Positions 50,332 to 59,845 of a DNA stretch of 64,000 nucleotides are shown piece after piece. Positions within the stretch are counted from its first letter, which is position 1, and each line of letters opens with the position of its first letter. The stretch is from contig NZ_CP032684.1 in the NCBI RefSeq assembly GCF_003627795.1, positions 6,001 through 70,000 of the forward strand, in the 5' to 3' direction. The notes beneath the pieces are model-generated. The model searched no databases, was not told where the DNA came from, and worked only from the letters and a program-made list of their open reading frames with translations. Both the position numbers and the translations under genes were made by a program. The DNA is from Rhizobium sp. CCGE531 (lineage in GTDB: Bacteria; Pseudomonadota; Alphaproteobacteria; Rhizobiales; Rhizobiaceae).

Positions 50332-51285
50332 TTGCGACGCATACTGATCACCCTTCTCCTGGCGGTCGCCAGCCTCACCTGGATACCCGTCTATGCGGAC
50401 GCGGCGACCACGGTGCCTCCGGGCAACCGCAATGCCGAGCAGCCGCCGGTCCCCGGCGCCTCCGTGCGGCGCACGCGCGGCACGAATTCGACCTTCGAGC
50501 GCAAGTACCAGAAGGTCCGCGAACTGCTGGCGACGGATACGAAGCTGATGGCGAAGATCAAGTCGACGGCCCGCGCCTACGGCATCGAGCCGATCCACAT
50601 CATCGGCGCGCTCGTCGGTGAGCACACCTATAATGTCGATGCCTATGACGGCCTGCAGTCCTATTACGTCAAGGCGGCGTCCTATGCCGGCCAGAGCTTC
50701 CGCTTCGCCTATAATGGTGAAAACGTCGGCGATTTCGTCGCCCAGTCGCAATTCGACAGCTGCAAGGGCAAGGGCGACTCCTACAGTCTGTGGACCTGCC
50801 GTGAGGATGTCTGGGAAGACGATTTCCGTGGCAAGACTGTCGGTGGCAAATCTTATCCCGACAATCGTTTCAGCGCCGTTTTCTTCCAGCCCTTCTATGC
50901 CGGCCAGACCTTCGGCCTCGGCCAGGTCAACCCGCTAACGGCGCTCGAGCTCTCCGACCTCGTCAGCCGTACCTCGGGCATTCCGAAGCTGGATGAGAAA
51001 GATGCCGGCGGCGTCTATAAGGCGATCATGGACCCGGATCTGTCGCTCGCCTTCGTCGCGGCATCGATCCGCAAGTCGATCGACGACTACCGCTCGATCG
51101 CCGGCATGGATATTTCGGGTAATCCGGGCATTACCGCGACGCTCTACAACCTCGGCAATTCCCGCAAGCGCGCCGCCGCCCTTGCCGCCAGGAACCGGGG
51201 CTCTTCACAGTCGGTCTGGCCGGAGGAGAATTACTACGGCTGGCTCATCAATGATAAGCTGAGCGACCTGAAGTCTCTGTTGTAA
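50332..51285 (+). CDS. DUF1402 exported protein, lytic-transglycosylase-like
   Basis: 317 residues, TTG start at 50332 with AGGACAG upstream. N-terminal signal peptide (MRRILITLLLAVASLTWIPV, cleavage near YADAA). The conserved block resembles the goose-lysozyme/SLT fold: HIIGALVGEHTYNV with candidate catalytic Glu97, FGLGQVNPLTA around Gln198, DLSLAFVAASIRKS, and ATLYNLGNS with Tyr272-Asn273. DUF1402 has no assigned activity that I know of; peptidoglycan cleavage in the periplasm is inferred from motif order only. Confidence 0.85.
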   Translation: MRRILITLLLAVASLTWIPVYADAATTVPPGNRNAEQPPVPGASVRRTRGTNSTFERKYQKVRELLATDTKLMAKIKSTARAYGIEPIHIIGALVGEHTYNVDAYDGLQSYYVKAASYAGQSFRFAYNGENVGDFVAQSQFDSCKGKGDSYSLWTCREDVWEDDFRGKTVGGKSYPDNRFSAVFFQPFYAGQTFGLGQVNPLTALELSDLVSRTSGIPKLDEKDAGGVYKAIMDPDLSLAFVAASIRKSIDDYRSIAGMDISGNPGITATLYNLGNSRKRAAALAARNRGSSQSVWPEENYYGWLINDKLSDLKSLL

Positions 51286-51405
51286 GCGTTCGGCGCGACG
51301 TTTTATCGTCTGGATTTCGCGAGCGGCGTTCACCATATCGGATGGGTGCGCCGCTCCGACGGCATCGATCAAGCAAAGGCGCGGTCTTCGAGGAGAATGG
51401 AACCC

Positions 51406-52800
51406 ATGGACATGATTCCGGAAGCCTTCTCCCCGCCGGCGCCGATCCCGCGAACCGTCCCGCCGTCGCGATGGACGATCATCAAAACCATCCTGCGCAA
51501 TCCGCTCGAACTCTGGGGCGAGCCGTCCTATACGCTGCCCTGGATCAAGACCAAATTCTTCAACGAGCGGACGCTGATCGTCAATGATCCCGGCCTGATC
51601 AAGCATGTTCTGGTCGATAACGCCGCCAACTACCGCATGGCCGATATCCGCCAGCTCGTGTTGCGGCCGATCCTGCGCGACGGGCTGCTGACGGCGGAAG
51701 GGCCGGTCTGGAAGCGCTCGCGCAAGGCAGTTGCTCCGGTCTTCACGCCGCGTCACGCCCAGGGCTTTGCCGGCCAGATGCTGAGCCAGAGCCTGGAATA
51801 TCTGCAGAAATACGATGAGATCGGCGATGAAGGCGCGGTGTTCGATATCGCTGCCGACATGACCGAGCTGACCTTCGTCATCCTGTCCGAGACCTTGTTT
51901 TCCGGCGAGATCGTCACCGAAAGCACGAGTTTTTCCGACGACGTCAACGAGCTCCTGCATCGCATGGGCCGGGTCGATCCCATGGATCTTTTGCGCGCCC
52001 CTGCCTGGGTGCCGCGCATCACCCGCATCGGCGGCCAGCGCGTGCTCGACAAGTTCCGCGGCATCGTTCGCACCACCATGGACCAGCGGCTGGAAAAGAT
52101 GCGCGGGGATCGGGCGAGCGCGCCCGACGATTTCCTGACTCTGCTTCTCGAAAAGGCCGGCCCCGATGGGCTGACGATGGAGGAAATCGAGGACAATATC
52201 CTCACCTTCATCGGCGCCGGTCACGAGACGACCGCCCGTGCATTGGCCTGGACGCTCTATTGCGTCGCCAACAGTCCGCATATTCGCGAGGCCATGGAAG
52301 AGGAAATCGACCGGGTGCTCGCAACCGATGCCGAGCCGGTCGCCTGGCTCGACCTGATGCCGCGTGTCCGCGCCGCCTTCGAGGAGGCGATGCGCCTCTA
52401 CCCGCCGGCGCCATCGATCAACCGTGCCGCGATCGCCGATGACGAATGGACGAGCGCCAAGGGCGAGCGCGTGACGATAGAAAAGGGGATTACCGTCCTG
52501 ATCATGCCCTGGACGCTGCATCGCCACGAGCTCTACTGGGAAAAGCCGCGCGCCTTCATGCCGGAGCGCTTTCTTCCGGAGAATCGCGGCAAGATCAATC
52601 GCTTCCAATATCTGCCCTTCGGCGCCGGCCCGCGCGTCTGCATCGGCGCGACCTTTGCGCTCCAGGAAGCCGTCATCGCCCTTGCCGTCATGATGCGCCG
52701 CTTCCGCTTTGACCTGACTGATGAGACCGACCCCTGGCCGGTGCAGAAGCTGACGACCCAGCCGCGCGGCGGCTTGCCGATGCTGGTGAAGAGGCGATAA
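51406..52800 (+). CDS. Cytochrome P450
   Basis: 464 residues from the ATG at 51406, 10 bp after AGGAG; an ATG at 51397 is too close to that site. Heme ligand Cys412 in FGAGPRVCIGATFALQE, I-helix oxygen-activating FIGAGHETTARAL, and the K-helix ExxR in EEAMRLYPPAP. No transmembrane anchor, so it is soluble. The substrate is unknown; the sequence looks more like fatty-acid-hydroxylating or eukaryote-like bacterial P450s than camphor-type. No ferredoxin or reductase gene is adjacent. Confidence 0.95.
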   Translation: MDMIPEAFSPPAPIPRTVPPSRWTIIKTILRNPLELWGEPSYTLPWIKTKFFNERTLIVNDPGLIKHVLVDNAANYRMADIRQLVLRPILRDGLLTAEGPVWKRSRKAVAPVFTPRHAQGFAGQMLSQSLEYLQKYDEIGDEGAVFDIAADMTELTFVILSETLFSGEIVTESTSFSDDVNELLHRMGRVDPMDLLRAPAWVPRITRIGGQRVLDKFRGIVRTTMDQRLEKMRGDRASAPDDFLTLLLEKAGPDGLTMEEIEDNILTFIGAGHETTARALAWTLYCVANSPHIREAMEEEIDRVLATDAEPVAWLDLMPRVRAAFEEAMRLYPPAPSINRAAIADDEWTSAKGERVTIEKGITVLIMPWTLHRHELYWEKPRAFMPERFLPENRGKINRFQYLPFGAGPRVCIGATFALQEAVIALAVMMRRFRFDLTDETDPWPVQKLTTQPRGGLPMLVKRR

Positions 52801-52805
52801 CAGCG

Positions 52806-52908
52806 TGCCTATCCCGCCCCCCTGGCGGGCGGGAAAGCAATTTCTTGGGATTAGGCGAGGGCTTGTCCCTCGTCTAATTCTTAGAAATTGCAAGGGCGGG
52901 GGTAGGCA
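52806..52908. repeat. Large interrupted palindrome after the P450 gene
   Basis: Outer arms TGCCTATCCCGCCCCC (from 52806) and GGGCGGGGGTAGGCA (ending 52908). The inner arms 52837-52861 and 52867-52891 are near-complementary (GCAATTTCTTGGGATTAG versus CTAATTCTTAGAAATTGC), with a 5-nt loop. The whole could fold as one hairpin of about 100 nt. Confidence 0.75.
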
Positions 52909-52958
52909 TGGACGCACCGTACCTGACATCGTTCGAGCAAGAAAAGACCCCCTCTCTT

Positions 52959-53041
52959 GCAATTTCAATGATTTAGCAATTGCGCCAAGCTTTGGACGTG
53001 TGGAGCTTCCGGTGTCGCAATTCCTAAACCAATGAAATTGC
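52959..53041. repeat. Second large palindrome before the HyuA-like gene
   Basis: 26-bp arms at 52959-52984 and 53016-53041 with three mismatches (GCAATTTCA...AATTGCG against CGCAATT...TGAAATTGC), spacer 31 bp. It shares the GCAATTTC half with the preceding palindrome. No gene was found in 52801-53152. Confidence 0.75.
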
Positions 53042-53152
53042 TTTCTCGTCCGCCCAGGGCGAGATAGGTTCTGCGCTTGCCGCTTCGCTCATATCTTTAA
53101 TCGGCGTTGTGGAAATTCATAATCATCACTCGGCCAGAGGTTCTATATCAGC

Positions 53153-55156
53153 GTGACGTCTCATTTCCTGCTCGGCATCGATACGGGTGGAACCTACACC
53201 GATGCCGTTCTTTTCCATGAAACCGATGGCGTGGTCGCCAAGGCGAAATCGCTGACCACGCGGCATGATCTGGCCGTCGGCATTGCCGGCGCAGTCGATG
53301 CCGTCATCGCCAGGGCCGGCATTCCCGTTTCGGCGATCGGCCTCGTCTCGCTGTCGACCACGCTCGCCACCAATGCGCTGGTGGAGGGGCAGGGCGGCCG
53401 CGCCGGGCTGATCATGATCGGCTTCGGACCGGATGATCTCAAGCGCGACGGCCTTGCGGAAGCGCTCGGGTCCGATCCCGTGCTGTATCTCCCCGGCGGC
53501 CACAATGTTCACGGCAATGAAAATCCGCTCGATCTGGCGGCGCTGCGCGACGCGCTGCCGGAACTGGCAAAGTCGGTCTCCTCTTTCGCTGTCGCCGGCT
53601 ATTTTGCCGTGCGGAATCCGGCTCATGAAATCAGGGTGCGCGATTGCATCCGCGAGATCTCGCACCTGCCCGTTACCTGCAGTCATGAGCTTTCTTCGAA
53701 GCTGGGCGGTCCGCGCCGCGCCTTGACGACGCTGCTGAATGCCCGTCTCGTCTCGATGATCGATCGCCTCGTCGGCGCCTGCGAAGGGTTCCTGGCGACG
53801 CGCGGCATTGCCGCGCCCATGATGGTGGTGCGCGGCGACGGAGCCCTGATTTCGGCTGATGAAGCCAAACTCAGGCCGATCGAGACCATTCTGTCCGGCC
53901 CGGCGGCAAGCCTCGTCGGCGCGCGCTATCTCACCGGCCTCGACAATGCCGTCATCTCCGATATCGGCGGCACCACCACCGATGTCGCCGTCATGGAGGA
54001 TGGCCGGCCGCGGCTGGATGCCGATGGAGCCGTGGTCGGAGGCTATCGCACCATGGTCGAGGCCGTCGCCATGCGTACCTACGGCCTCGGCGGCGATTCC
54101 GAAGTGAAGATCAACGATCGCGGCCTTGTCGCCGCTTTCGAGCTCGGGCCACGCCGCCTGTTGCCGCTCAGCCTTGCCGCTCATATGCACGGCGATGCGG
54201 TGCTTGAAGTCCTGGAGCAGCAGTTGCGGGCGCCGCATCTTGCCCGCAATGCCGGCCGCTTTGCGCTCCGCACCGGCGTTCCGAATCATCTGGCAAGCGG
54301 TCTTACGGCGCCGGAGCAGGCGCTGTTCGACCGGATCGGCGCCGTTCCCGCACCGCTCGACAAGCTTTTGACGATGACATCGCAGAAGGCGACGCTGGAT
54401 CGGCTGGTGGCGCGCGGCCTCGTGCATCTGAGCGGCCTGACGCCCTCGGATGCCATGCATGTGCTCGGTCGGCAGGGCCAGTGGAATGCTGAGGCGGCCC
54501 GCCTCGGGCTGGCTCTGGCGATGCGGCTGAAGGATGGCTCCGGGCGCGTCATCGCCGCATCCGTCGAGGAACTGGCGCAGAAGATCGTCGATCGGCTCAC
54601 CCGTCAGTCCGCGGATGTCATTCTCGCCGCCTGCCTCGCCGAAGATGGCGTTGCCGATCTGAATCCGGCCAAATCCATCTCCATCGATCGCGCCCTTCGC
54701 CGCGTGCCGGGGATCGCCCGCTTCGCCATTTCGCTCGATCGGCCCTTGGTCGGGCTCGGCGCCTCTGCCCCGGTCTATTATCCCGCCATCGCGGAAATGC
54801 TGGCGAGCGAAAGCGCCATCCCTTCCGATTCGGATGTCGCCAATGCCGTCGGCGCCGTCGTCGGTCAGGTGCGCACCAGCGTTACCGTTTTCGTCACTAT
54901 GCCGGAAGACGGCATCTATGTGCTGAACGGAGCCGGTGAGAGCCTGCGCTTCACCGATGAGGACCGGAGTTTCGCCGATGCCCGCTCGCGTGCCGCCGAG
55001 GCCGCGATGGCGCAGGCAAGGCTCAATGGTGCCGTGGACCTCGTGTTGGCGATGGATGAGCAGGTGGATGCGCCTGAAGTCGAGGGCAATCGAAAACTGA
55101 TCGAGGCGCGGTTCATCGCGACGGCGAGCGGCCGCCCGCGAATCGCCACGAATTGA
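53153..55156 (+). CDS. Hydantoinase/oxoprolinase family protein (HyuA-like), stand-alone
   Basis: 667 residues, GTG start at 53153. N-terminal Hydant_A_N domain with GIDTGGTYTDAVLF, and the Hydantoinase_A domain with SDIGGTTTDVAVMEDG, both ASKHA-type phosphate-binding loops, plus TYGLGGDSEV. Relatives hydrolyse 5-oxoproline, hydantoins or carboxylate acetone with ATP and need a HyuB subunit; no hyuB gene lies beside it here. Substrate unknown. Its C-terminal part (about 500-667) aligns to no domain I can name. Confidence 0.88.
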   Translation: MTSHFLLGIDTGGTYTDAVLFHETDGVVAKAKSLTTRHDLAVGIAGAVDAVIARAGIPVSAIGLVSLSTTLATNALVEGQGGRAGLIMIGFGPDDLKRDGLAEALGSDPVLYLPGGHNVHGNENPLDLAALRDALPELAKSVSSFAVAGYFAVRNPAHEIRVRDCIREISHLPVTCSHELSSKLGGPRRALTTLLNARLVSMIDRLVGACEGFLATRGIAAPMMVVRGDGALISADEAKLRPIETILSGPAASLVGARYLTGLDNAVISDIGGTTTDVAVMEDGRPRLDADGAVVGGYRTMVEAVAMRTYGLGGDSEVKINDRGLVAAFELGPRRLLPLSLAAHMHGDAVLEVLEQQLRAPHLARNAGRFALRTGVPNHLASGLTAPEQALFDRIGAVPAPLDKLLTMTSQKATLDRLVARGLVHLSGLTPSDAMHVLGRQGQWNAEAARLGLALAMRLKDGSGRVIAASVEELAQKIVDRLTRQSADVILAACLAEDGVADLNPAKSISIDRALRRVPGIARFAISLDRPLVGLGASAPVYYPAIAEMLASESAIPSDSDVANAVGAVVGQVRTSVTVFVTMPEDGIYVLNGAGESLRFTDEDRSFADARSRAAEAAMAQARLNGAVDLVLAMDEQVDAPEVEGNRKLIEARFIATASGRPRIATN

Positions 55157-55274
55157 TTTTTTCCCAGAGCGCATAAATCTTTCGAACTATTGCCAAATTG
55201 ACGGAAGCGAAACCATCGGCAAAGTGGCAGCATGTGAAAAATGAGCCAAAAGATGGCCTTGAGGAGTATTTGGC

Positions 55275-57443
55275 ATGAGCCGCATTGAGACGAACGGGCT
55301 TCAGATCGAATCGGTACTATATGATTTTCTCGTCAAGGAGGCTCTTCCGGGCTCAGGCGTGGACGCCGATGCCTTCTTCGCCGGCTTCTCCAAGATCGTC
55401 CACGATCTCGCGCCGAGGAACCGCGAGCTGCTCGCCAAGCGTGACCGCATGCAGGAAGCGCTCGACGACTGGTATCGCAAGAACGGCGCGCCTGTCGATC
55501 TCTCCGCCTACGAGGCTTTCCTTCGCGACATCGGCTACATCGTGCCCGAAGGCCCGGCCTTTACGATTTCGACCGCCAATGTCGACCCGGAAATATCAGA
55601 AATCGCCGGCCCGCAGCTCGTCGTTCCCGTCATGAATGCCCGCTATGCCCTGAATGCCGCCAACGCGCGCTGGGGATCGTTGTATGACGCCCTCTACGGC
55701 ACCGACGCCATTCCCGAGACCGATGGCGCCGAGAAGGGCAGGACCTATAACCCCAAGCGCGGCGAGAAGGTCATCGCCTGGGTCCGCGATTTCCTCGATT
55801 CCGCCGTGCCGCTGGCCGGCGCAAGCTGGAAGGACGTCAGCGGCCTTGCTGTAAAGGATGGCGCGCTGGCGATCACGACGAAGGGCGGCGCCGCAAAATT
55901 GGCTGATGGCAGCCATTTCGCCGGTTATCTCGGCGATGCGGCCAATCCCTCGCATATCCTCTTGAAGCAGAACGGCATCCATATCGAAGTCGTCGTCGAT
56001 GCCGGCACCGATATCGGCAAGGTCGACCCGGCAAACATTTCCGATGTCCGCCTGGAATCGGCGATCACGACGATCATGGACTGCGAGGATTCGATCGCGG
56101 CCGTCGATGCCGAGGACAAGGCCGAGGTCTACCGCAACTGGCTCGGCCTGATGACGGGCGATCTGACCGAGGAAGTCGCCAAGGGCGGCAAGACCTTCAC
56201 GCGCCGGCTCAACCCGGATGTCACCTATACGGCGCCGGATGGCAGCAGCTTCGATCTGCATTGCCGCTCGCTGATGCTGGTGCGCAATGTCGGTCACCTG
56301 ATGACCAATCCGGCGATTCTCGACCGTGACGGCAACGAGGTGCCGGAAGGCATCATGGATGCCACTATTACCGGCCTGATCGCGCTCTACGACATCGGTC
56401 CGAACGGCCGCCGCAAGAATTCACGCGCCGGCTCCATGTATGTCGTGAAGCCGAAGATGCATGGCCCCGAGGAAGTCGCCTTCGCGGTCGATATCTTTTC
56501 GCGCGTCGAGGACCTGCTTGGGATGCCCAGTAATACCATCAAGATGGGCATCATGGATGAGGAGCGCCGCACGACGGTCAACCTCAAGGAAGCGATCCGT
56601 GCCGCCCGCGAGCGCGTCGTCTTCATCAATACCGGCTTCCTCGATCGCACCGGCGATGAAATCCATACTTCGATGGAAGCAGGCCCGATGATCCGCAAGG
56701 GCGACATGAAGCAGGCGGCTTGGATCGGGGCTTACGAGAACTGGAACGTCGATATCGGCCTGGAATGCGGCCTCTCCGGCCATGCCCAGATCGGCAAGGG
56801 CATGTGGGCGATGCCGGACCTGATGGCGGCCATGCTCGAGCAGAAGATCGCGCATCCGAAGGCGGGCGCGAACACCGCCTGGGTGCCATCTCCGACGGCG
56901 GCGACGCTGCACGCCACCCATTATCATCGCGTCAATGTCGCTGAAGTCCAGCAGGGCCTGAAGAGCCGCGGCCGCGCCAAGCTTTCCGACATCCTCTCCG
57001 TGCCGGTTGCCTCGCGGCCGAACTGGACGCCGGAGGAAATCCAGCGCGAGATCGACAACAATTCTCAAGGGATCCTCGGCTATGTCGTGCGCTGGGTCGA
57101 TCAGGGCGTCGGCTGCTCCAAGGTGCCCGACATCAACAATATCGGCCTCATGGAAGACCGCGCCACCCTGCGCATCTCGGCGCAGCACATGGCCAACTGG
57201 CTGCACCACAAGGTCATCAGCGAAGAGCAGATCGTCGAAACGATGAAGCGCATGGCTGCCGTGGTCGATCAGCAGAATGCCGGTGATCCGCTCTACAGGC
57301 CGATGGCCGGCAATTTCGACGGTTCGATCGCCTTCCAGGCGGCCCTCGATCTCGTCCTCAAGGGCAGAGAGCAGCCGAACGGCTACACCGAGCCCGTCCT
57401 GCACCGCCGCCGCATCGAGCTGAAGGCGAAGCAGGTGGGGTGA
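55275..57443 (+). CDS. glcB: Malate synthase G
   Basis: 722 residues, the usual length of isoform G. Glyoxylate and Mg2+ site with [28 protein letters not shown], and the inserted domain between. C-terminal helical plug [23 protein letters not shown]. It condenses glyoxylate and acetyl-CoA to malate. It has AGGAG about 10 bp upstream. Its partner isocitrate lyase is not in the window. Confidence 0.98.
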   Translation: MSRIETNGLQIESVLYDFLVKEALPGSGVDADAFFAGFSKIVHDLAPRNRELLAKRDRMQEALDDWYRKNGAPVDLSAYEAFLRDIGYIVPEGPAFTISTANVDPEISEIAGPQLVVPVMNARYALNAANARWGSLYDALYGTDAIPETDGAEKGRTYNPKRGEKVIAWVRDFLDSAVPLAGASWKDVSGLAVKDGALAITTKGGAAKLADGSHFAGYLGDAANPSHILLKQNGIHIEVVVDAGTDIGKVDPANISDVRLESAITTIMDCEDSIAAVDAEDKAEVYRNWLGLMTGDLTEEVAKGGKTFTRRLNPDVTYTAPDGSSFDLHCRSLMLVRNVGHLMTNPAILDRDGNEVPEGIMDATITGLIALYDIGPNGRRKNSRAGSMYVVKPKMHGPEEVAFAVDIFSRVEDLLGMPSNTIKMGIMDEERRTTVNLKEAIRAARERVVFINTGFLDRTGDEIHTSMEAGPMIRKGDMKQAAWIGAYENWNVDIGLECGLSGHAQIGKGMWAMPDLMAAMLEQKIAHPKAGANTAWVPSPTAATLHATHYHRVNVAEVQQGLKSRGRAKLSDILSVPVASRPNWTPEEIQREIDNNSQGILGYVVRWVDQGVGCSKVPDINNIGLMEDRATLRISAQHMANWLHHKVISEEQIVETMKRMAAVVDQQNAGDPLYRPMAGNFDGSIAFQAALDLVLKGREQPNGYTEPVLHRRRIELKAKQVG

Positions 57444-57459
57444 ACCATTCTGTCCATCG

Positions 57460-57533
57460 GAGGCCGCCTCGATCCTTCGAGGCCTTGTCGCCTGCGCTGG
57501 CGCTTCGACGGCAAGGCGCCTCAGGATGAGGTG
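57460..57533. repeat. CTCATCCTGAG-family repeat, copy 3 (reverse)
   Basis: Contains CTCAGGATGAG at 57520-57530 and GATCCTTCGAGGC, the reverse complement of the motif order in copies 1 and 2. It also has a GCCTTGTCGCCTGCG/CGACGGCAAGGC palindrome. It lies between glcB and the second IS110 transposase. Confidence 0.75.
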
Positions 57534-57566
57534 GAAAGAGCTCTGCGGCTAGAGTATCCGTGTTGG

Positions 57567-58514
57567 TCAAGTAGGGGTTGCCGTCCATTCTCGGCCGTCC
57601 CTGAGCAATGCGTTTGCGAGCACGATGAGCTTTCGCATGATGGCTGTGATGGCAACCTTCGGTGCTTTTCCGGCAGCTTTGAGCTGGTCGTATTTTGCCT
57701 TGAGGTCGGGATTGAAGCGCATAGCGACAAGCGCCGGCATGTAGAGTGCCTGTCGCAGCTTTGCCCGGCCGCCGCGGATGAAGGCACGGCCGGTCCATGT
57801 CCCGGACTGCCGTGCGACGGGAGCCAGGCCAGCAAGCGAGGCTGCTTGGCCGTGGGCGAGCGTGCCGAGTTCGGGCATGTCGATGAGAAGCGCGAAGGCG
57901 GTGGTTGCTGAGATGCCGGGGATCGAAATGAGGCTTTCGAAGCGTCTTGCGAGGACGAGATTGTCCTTGATGAGCATCATGATCTCCCTTTCGATCGCGG
58001 CCATCTGGCGTTCGATCTGCCTGAGTTGCTCGGCGTTGTGACGCTTGAGCACGGTCAAAGTCAGGTTCTTTGCCCTGTTCTTGGCGGCGGTGCGGTTCTT
58101 GACCAGCGCCTCGCGGGCCATGTGCAAGTCCTTGAGGTCGTTGAGGATCGGGCTGCGTGCCGGCCGTGCTTCGAGTTCAAGGAGTGCCCCCATGCGCGCC
58201 AGCATAGCGGCGTCCAGCCGATCGGTCTTGGCGAGCTTGCCCGTGGCTTCGGCAAAACGCCGTGCCTGGCGTGGATTAACCTTGACGAGGGCCGCGCCTG
58301 CCGCAGCCAGCCGACGCTCGAAGGCCCGGTGATAAGGGCCTGTCGGTTCATAGACGATGCGTGTGTCATGAATGGTCTCAAGCTGGCCGAGCCAGCTCAT
58401 GAAAGCTCCGTGGCCGACACTGTCGTTGGCGAAGCGGCGGATCGCGCCGTCGCTCATCCGGTGGGCATCGAGATGATCTTTCGAGATATCGACGCCAATG
58501 GTATCCTTTGTCAT
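57567..58514 (-). CDS. IS110-family transposase 2 (DEDD)
   Basis: 315 residues from the ATG at 58514 (MTKDTIGVDISKDHLDAHR). DEDD acids in GVDISKD, YEPTGPYH and AKTDRLDAAMLARMG; Tnp_20 region with IPGISATTAFALLIDMPELG, AGLAPVARQSGTWTGR and GGRAKLRQALYMPALV. It is clearly diverged from transposase 1, so it is a different IS. The coding region is intact. Confidence 0.95.
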   Translation of the reverse strand: MTKDTIGVDISKDHLDAHRMSDGAIRRFANDSVGHGAFMSWLGQLETIHDTRIVYEPTGPYHRAFERRLAAAGAALVKVNPRQARRFAEATGKLAKTDRLDAAMLARMGALLELEARPARSPILNDLKDLHMAREALVKNRTAAKNRAKNLTLTVLKRHNAEQLRQIERQMAAIEREIMMLIKDNLVLARRFESLISIPGISATTAFALLIDMPELGTLAHGQAASLAGLAPVARQSGTWTGRAFIRGGRAKLRQALYMPALVAMRFNPDLKAKYDQLKAAGKAPKVAITAIMRKLIVLANALLRDGREWTATPT

Positions 58515-58690
58515 CTTTCGCTTGTCCTCTGCTTGTCGTCCGGAGCCAAACTCCGGGTATCCGTTCAGGACCAAAGAGAAAGACGAGGGCGATCCGACTC
58601 TAGCTCGACCCGTCAAACGGTCTGCGTTTCAACGATCCGACCCTCGCCGCTGTGGGAGGGCGGCTACCCTCTCTCAGCGGCTCATTCTTC
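58515..58690 (-). ncRNA. Non-coding end of IS110 element 2, possible bridge RNA
   Basis: Structured stretch upstream of transposase 2: TCCGGAG-CCAAA-CTCCGG, then CGAGGG (58584-58589) with CCCTCG (58641-58646) enclosing GACCCGT-CAA-ACGGTC, and the direct repeat GATCCGAC. The outer end of the IS was not located, so 58690 is a guess. Confidence 0.4.
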
Positions 58691-58831
58691 GCCTGTTCGG
58701 CAGCAAAAGTCATAAGACAAGCCCTTCAGCTTTTCACAGAAACTCTGAACCGCTCTATCTCTTTGTTATCTAGCAATTCCGGACGGAAAACCGCTGCGCA
58801 CTTTTCCTGGAATTGCTTGGGAAAAAGATCA

Positions 58832-58887
58832 GCCCTCATCCTGAGCGCAGCCGAAGGCGGAGCCTCGAAGGACGAGGGCGGATGAGG
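58832..58887. repeat. CTCATCCTGAG-family repeat, copy 4
   Basis: CTCATCCTGAG at 58835-58845 followed by CGCAGCCGAAGGCGGAG and CCTCGAAGGACGAGGGCGG. Together with the IS end it accounts for most of 58515-58971, which has no other gene. Confidence 0.75.
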
Positions 58888-58916
58888 CGGCATGGCGTCG
58901 ACCCAGTTCTTCAAAC

Positions 58917-58951
58917 AAAAAGGCCGCCGGATTTCGATCCGACGGCCTTTT
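58917..58951. terminator. Terminator of the L,D-transpeptidase gene
   Basis: AAAAAGGCCG and CGGCCTTTT arms with inner CGGAT-TTCG-ATCCG (UUCG-type tetraloop) and one mismatch; U-runs on both strands. Confidence 0.9.
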
Positions 58952-58971
58952 CAAATTCCGATTGCCAGCAA

Positions 58972-59664
58972 TTACTGGATAACGACGACCTTGGTGCTGT
59001 GACCCGGCAGGACGCGGCTATAGAGGTCGATGACGTCCTGGTTCATCAGGCGAATGCAGCCCGAGGAAGCGGCGGTGCCGATCGACGCCCATTCCGGCGT
59101 GCCGTGCAGGCGGAACAGCGTGTCCTGGCCCTTGTCATTGTAGAGATACATGGCGCGCGCGCCGAGCGGGTTCGACAGGCCGGGGTTCATGCCGCCATCA
59201 ACATATTTGGCGATTTCCGGACGGCGGACGGCCATTTCCTTCGGCGGATGCCAGCTCGGCCATTCCTGCTTCCAGGCAACGTAAGCCGTGCCCGACCAGG
59301 CAAAGCCCTGCTTGCCGACGCCGATGCCGTAACGCATCGCTTCGCCATTGCCGAGGATGTAGTAGAGATGGCGCTCGCGCGTGTTGACGATAATCGTGCC
59401 TTCAGTCTCGTCGGACTTGTAGGAAACGATCTGTCGGCGGAACTGCGGCTTCACCTTCTGGATCGGGATCGCCGGCAGCTGGAAGCCGTTGTCGCTCGTG
59501 ACGCCATAATCGCTGTCGAACGTCTTGATGGCGTCGGTAGCGGGAGCGGCAATGGTGGCGGGGTTGGCGATGGCGGAGGGCTTGGCTGCCGCAGGGATGG
59601 CATAGCCAGCCGTTGCGAGCGTTGCGACAAGGCCGAGTGCGGTCATAGCATTACGGATGCGCAT
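58972..59664 (-). CDS. L,D-transpeptidase (YkuD domain), exported
   Basis: 230 residues from the ATG at 59664 (MRIRNAMTALGLVATLATAG), with a Sec signal peptide ending near AIPAAAKP. YkuD domain from about residue 90: TIIVNTRERHLYYI, RLHGTPEWASIGTAASSGCIRL with nucleophile Cys203. Such enzymes make 3-3 cross-links in peptidoglycan or anchor outer-membrane proteins; both are known in rhizobia, where L,D-cross-links are abundant. Confidence 0.95.
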   Translation of the reverse strand: MRIRNAMTALGLVATLATAGYAIPAAAKPSAIANPATIAAPATDAIKTFDSDYGVTSDNGFQLPAIPIQKVKPQFRRQIVSYKSDETEGTIIVNTRERHLYYILGNGEAMRYGIGVGKQGFAWSGTAYVAWKQEWPSWHPPKEMAVRRPEIAKYVDGGMNPGLSNPLGARAMYLYNDKGQDTLFRLHGTPEWASIGTAASSGCIRLMNQDVIDLYSRVLPGHSTKVVVIQ

Positions 59665-59845
59665 GGAAGTCTCTTGAAATTTCGTGGCGGGGAACGGATG
59701 GTTATCAACCATCTTTGTCTACAGTTTATTTTCCATTAAACTTGGCTTTGCAAGCGGCTGTGGCACTACAAAAATAGCGCCGATGCGCAAATTAGAGGGA
59801 CATGGTTTTTTTGCAACAACGCTTGCCCTGTCCCCGAGGCAATTC

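Noticed and set aside
53126..55174. 682-codon minus-strand frame opposite the HyuA-like gene
   Set aside because: Antisense shadow; the plus-strand frame carries the hydantoinase motifs.
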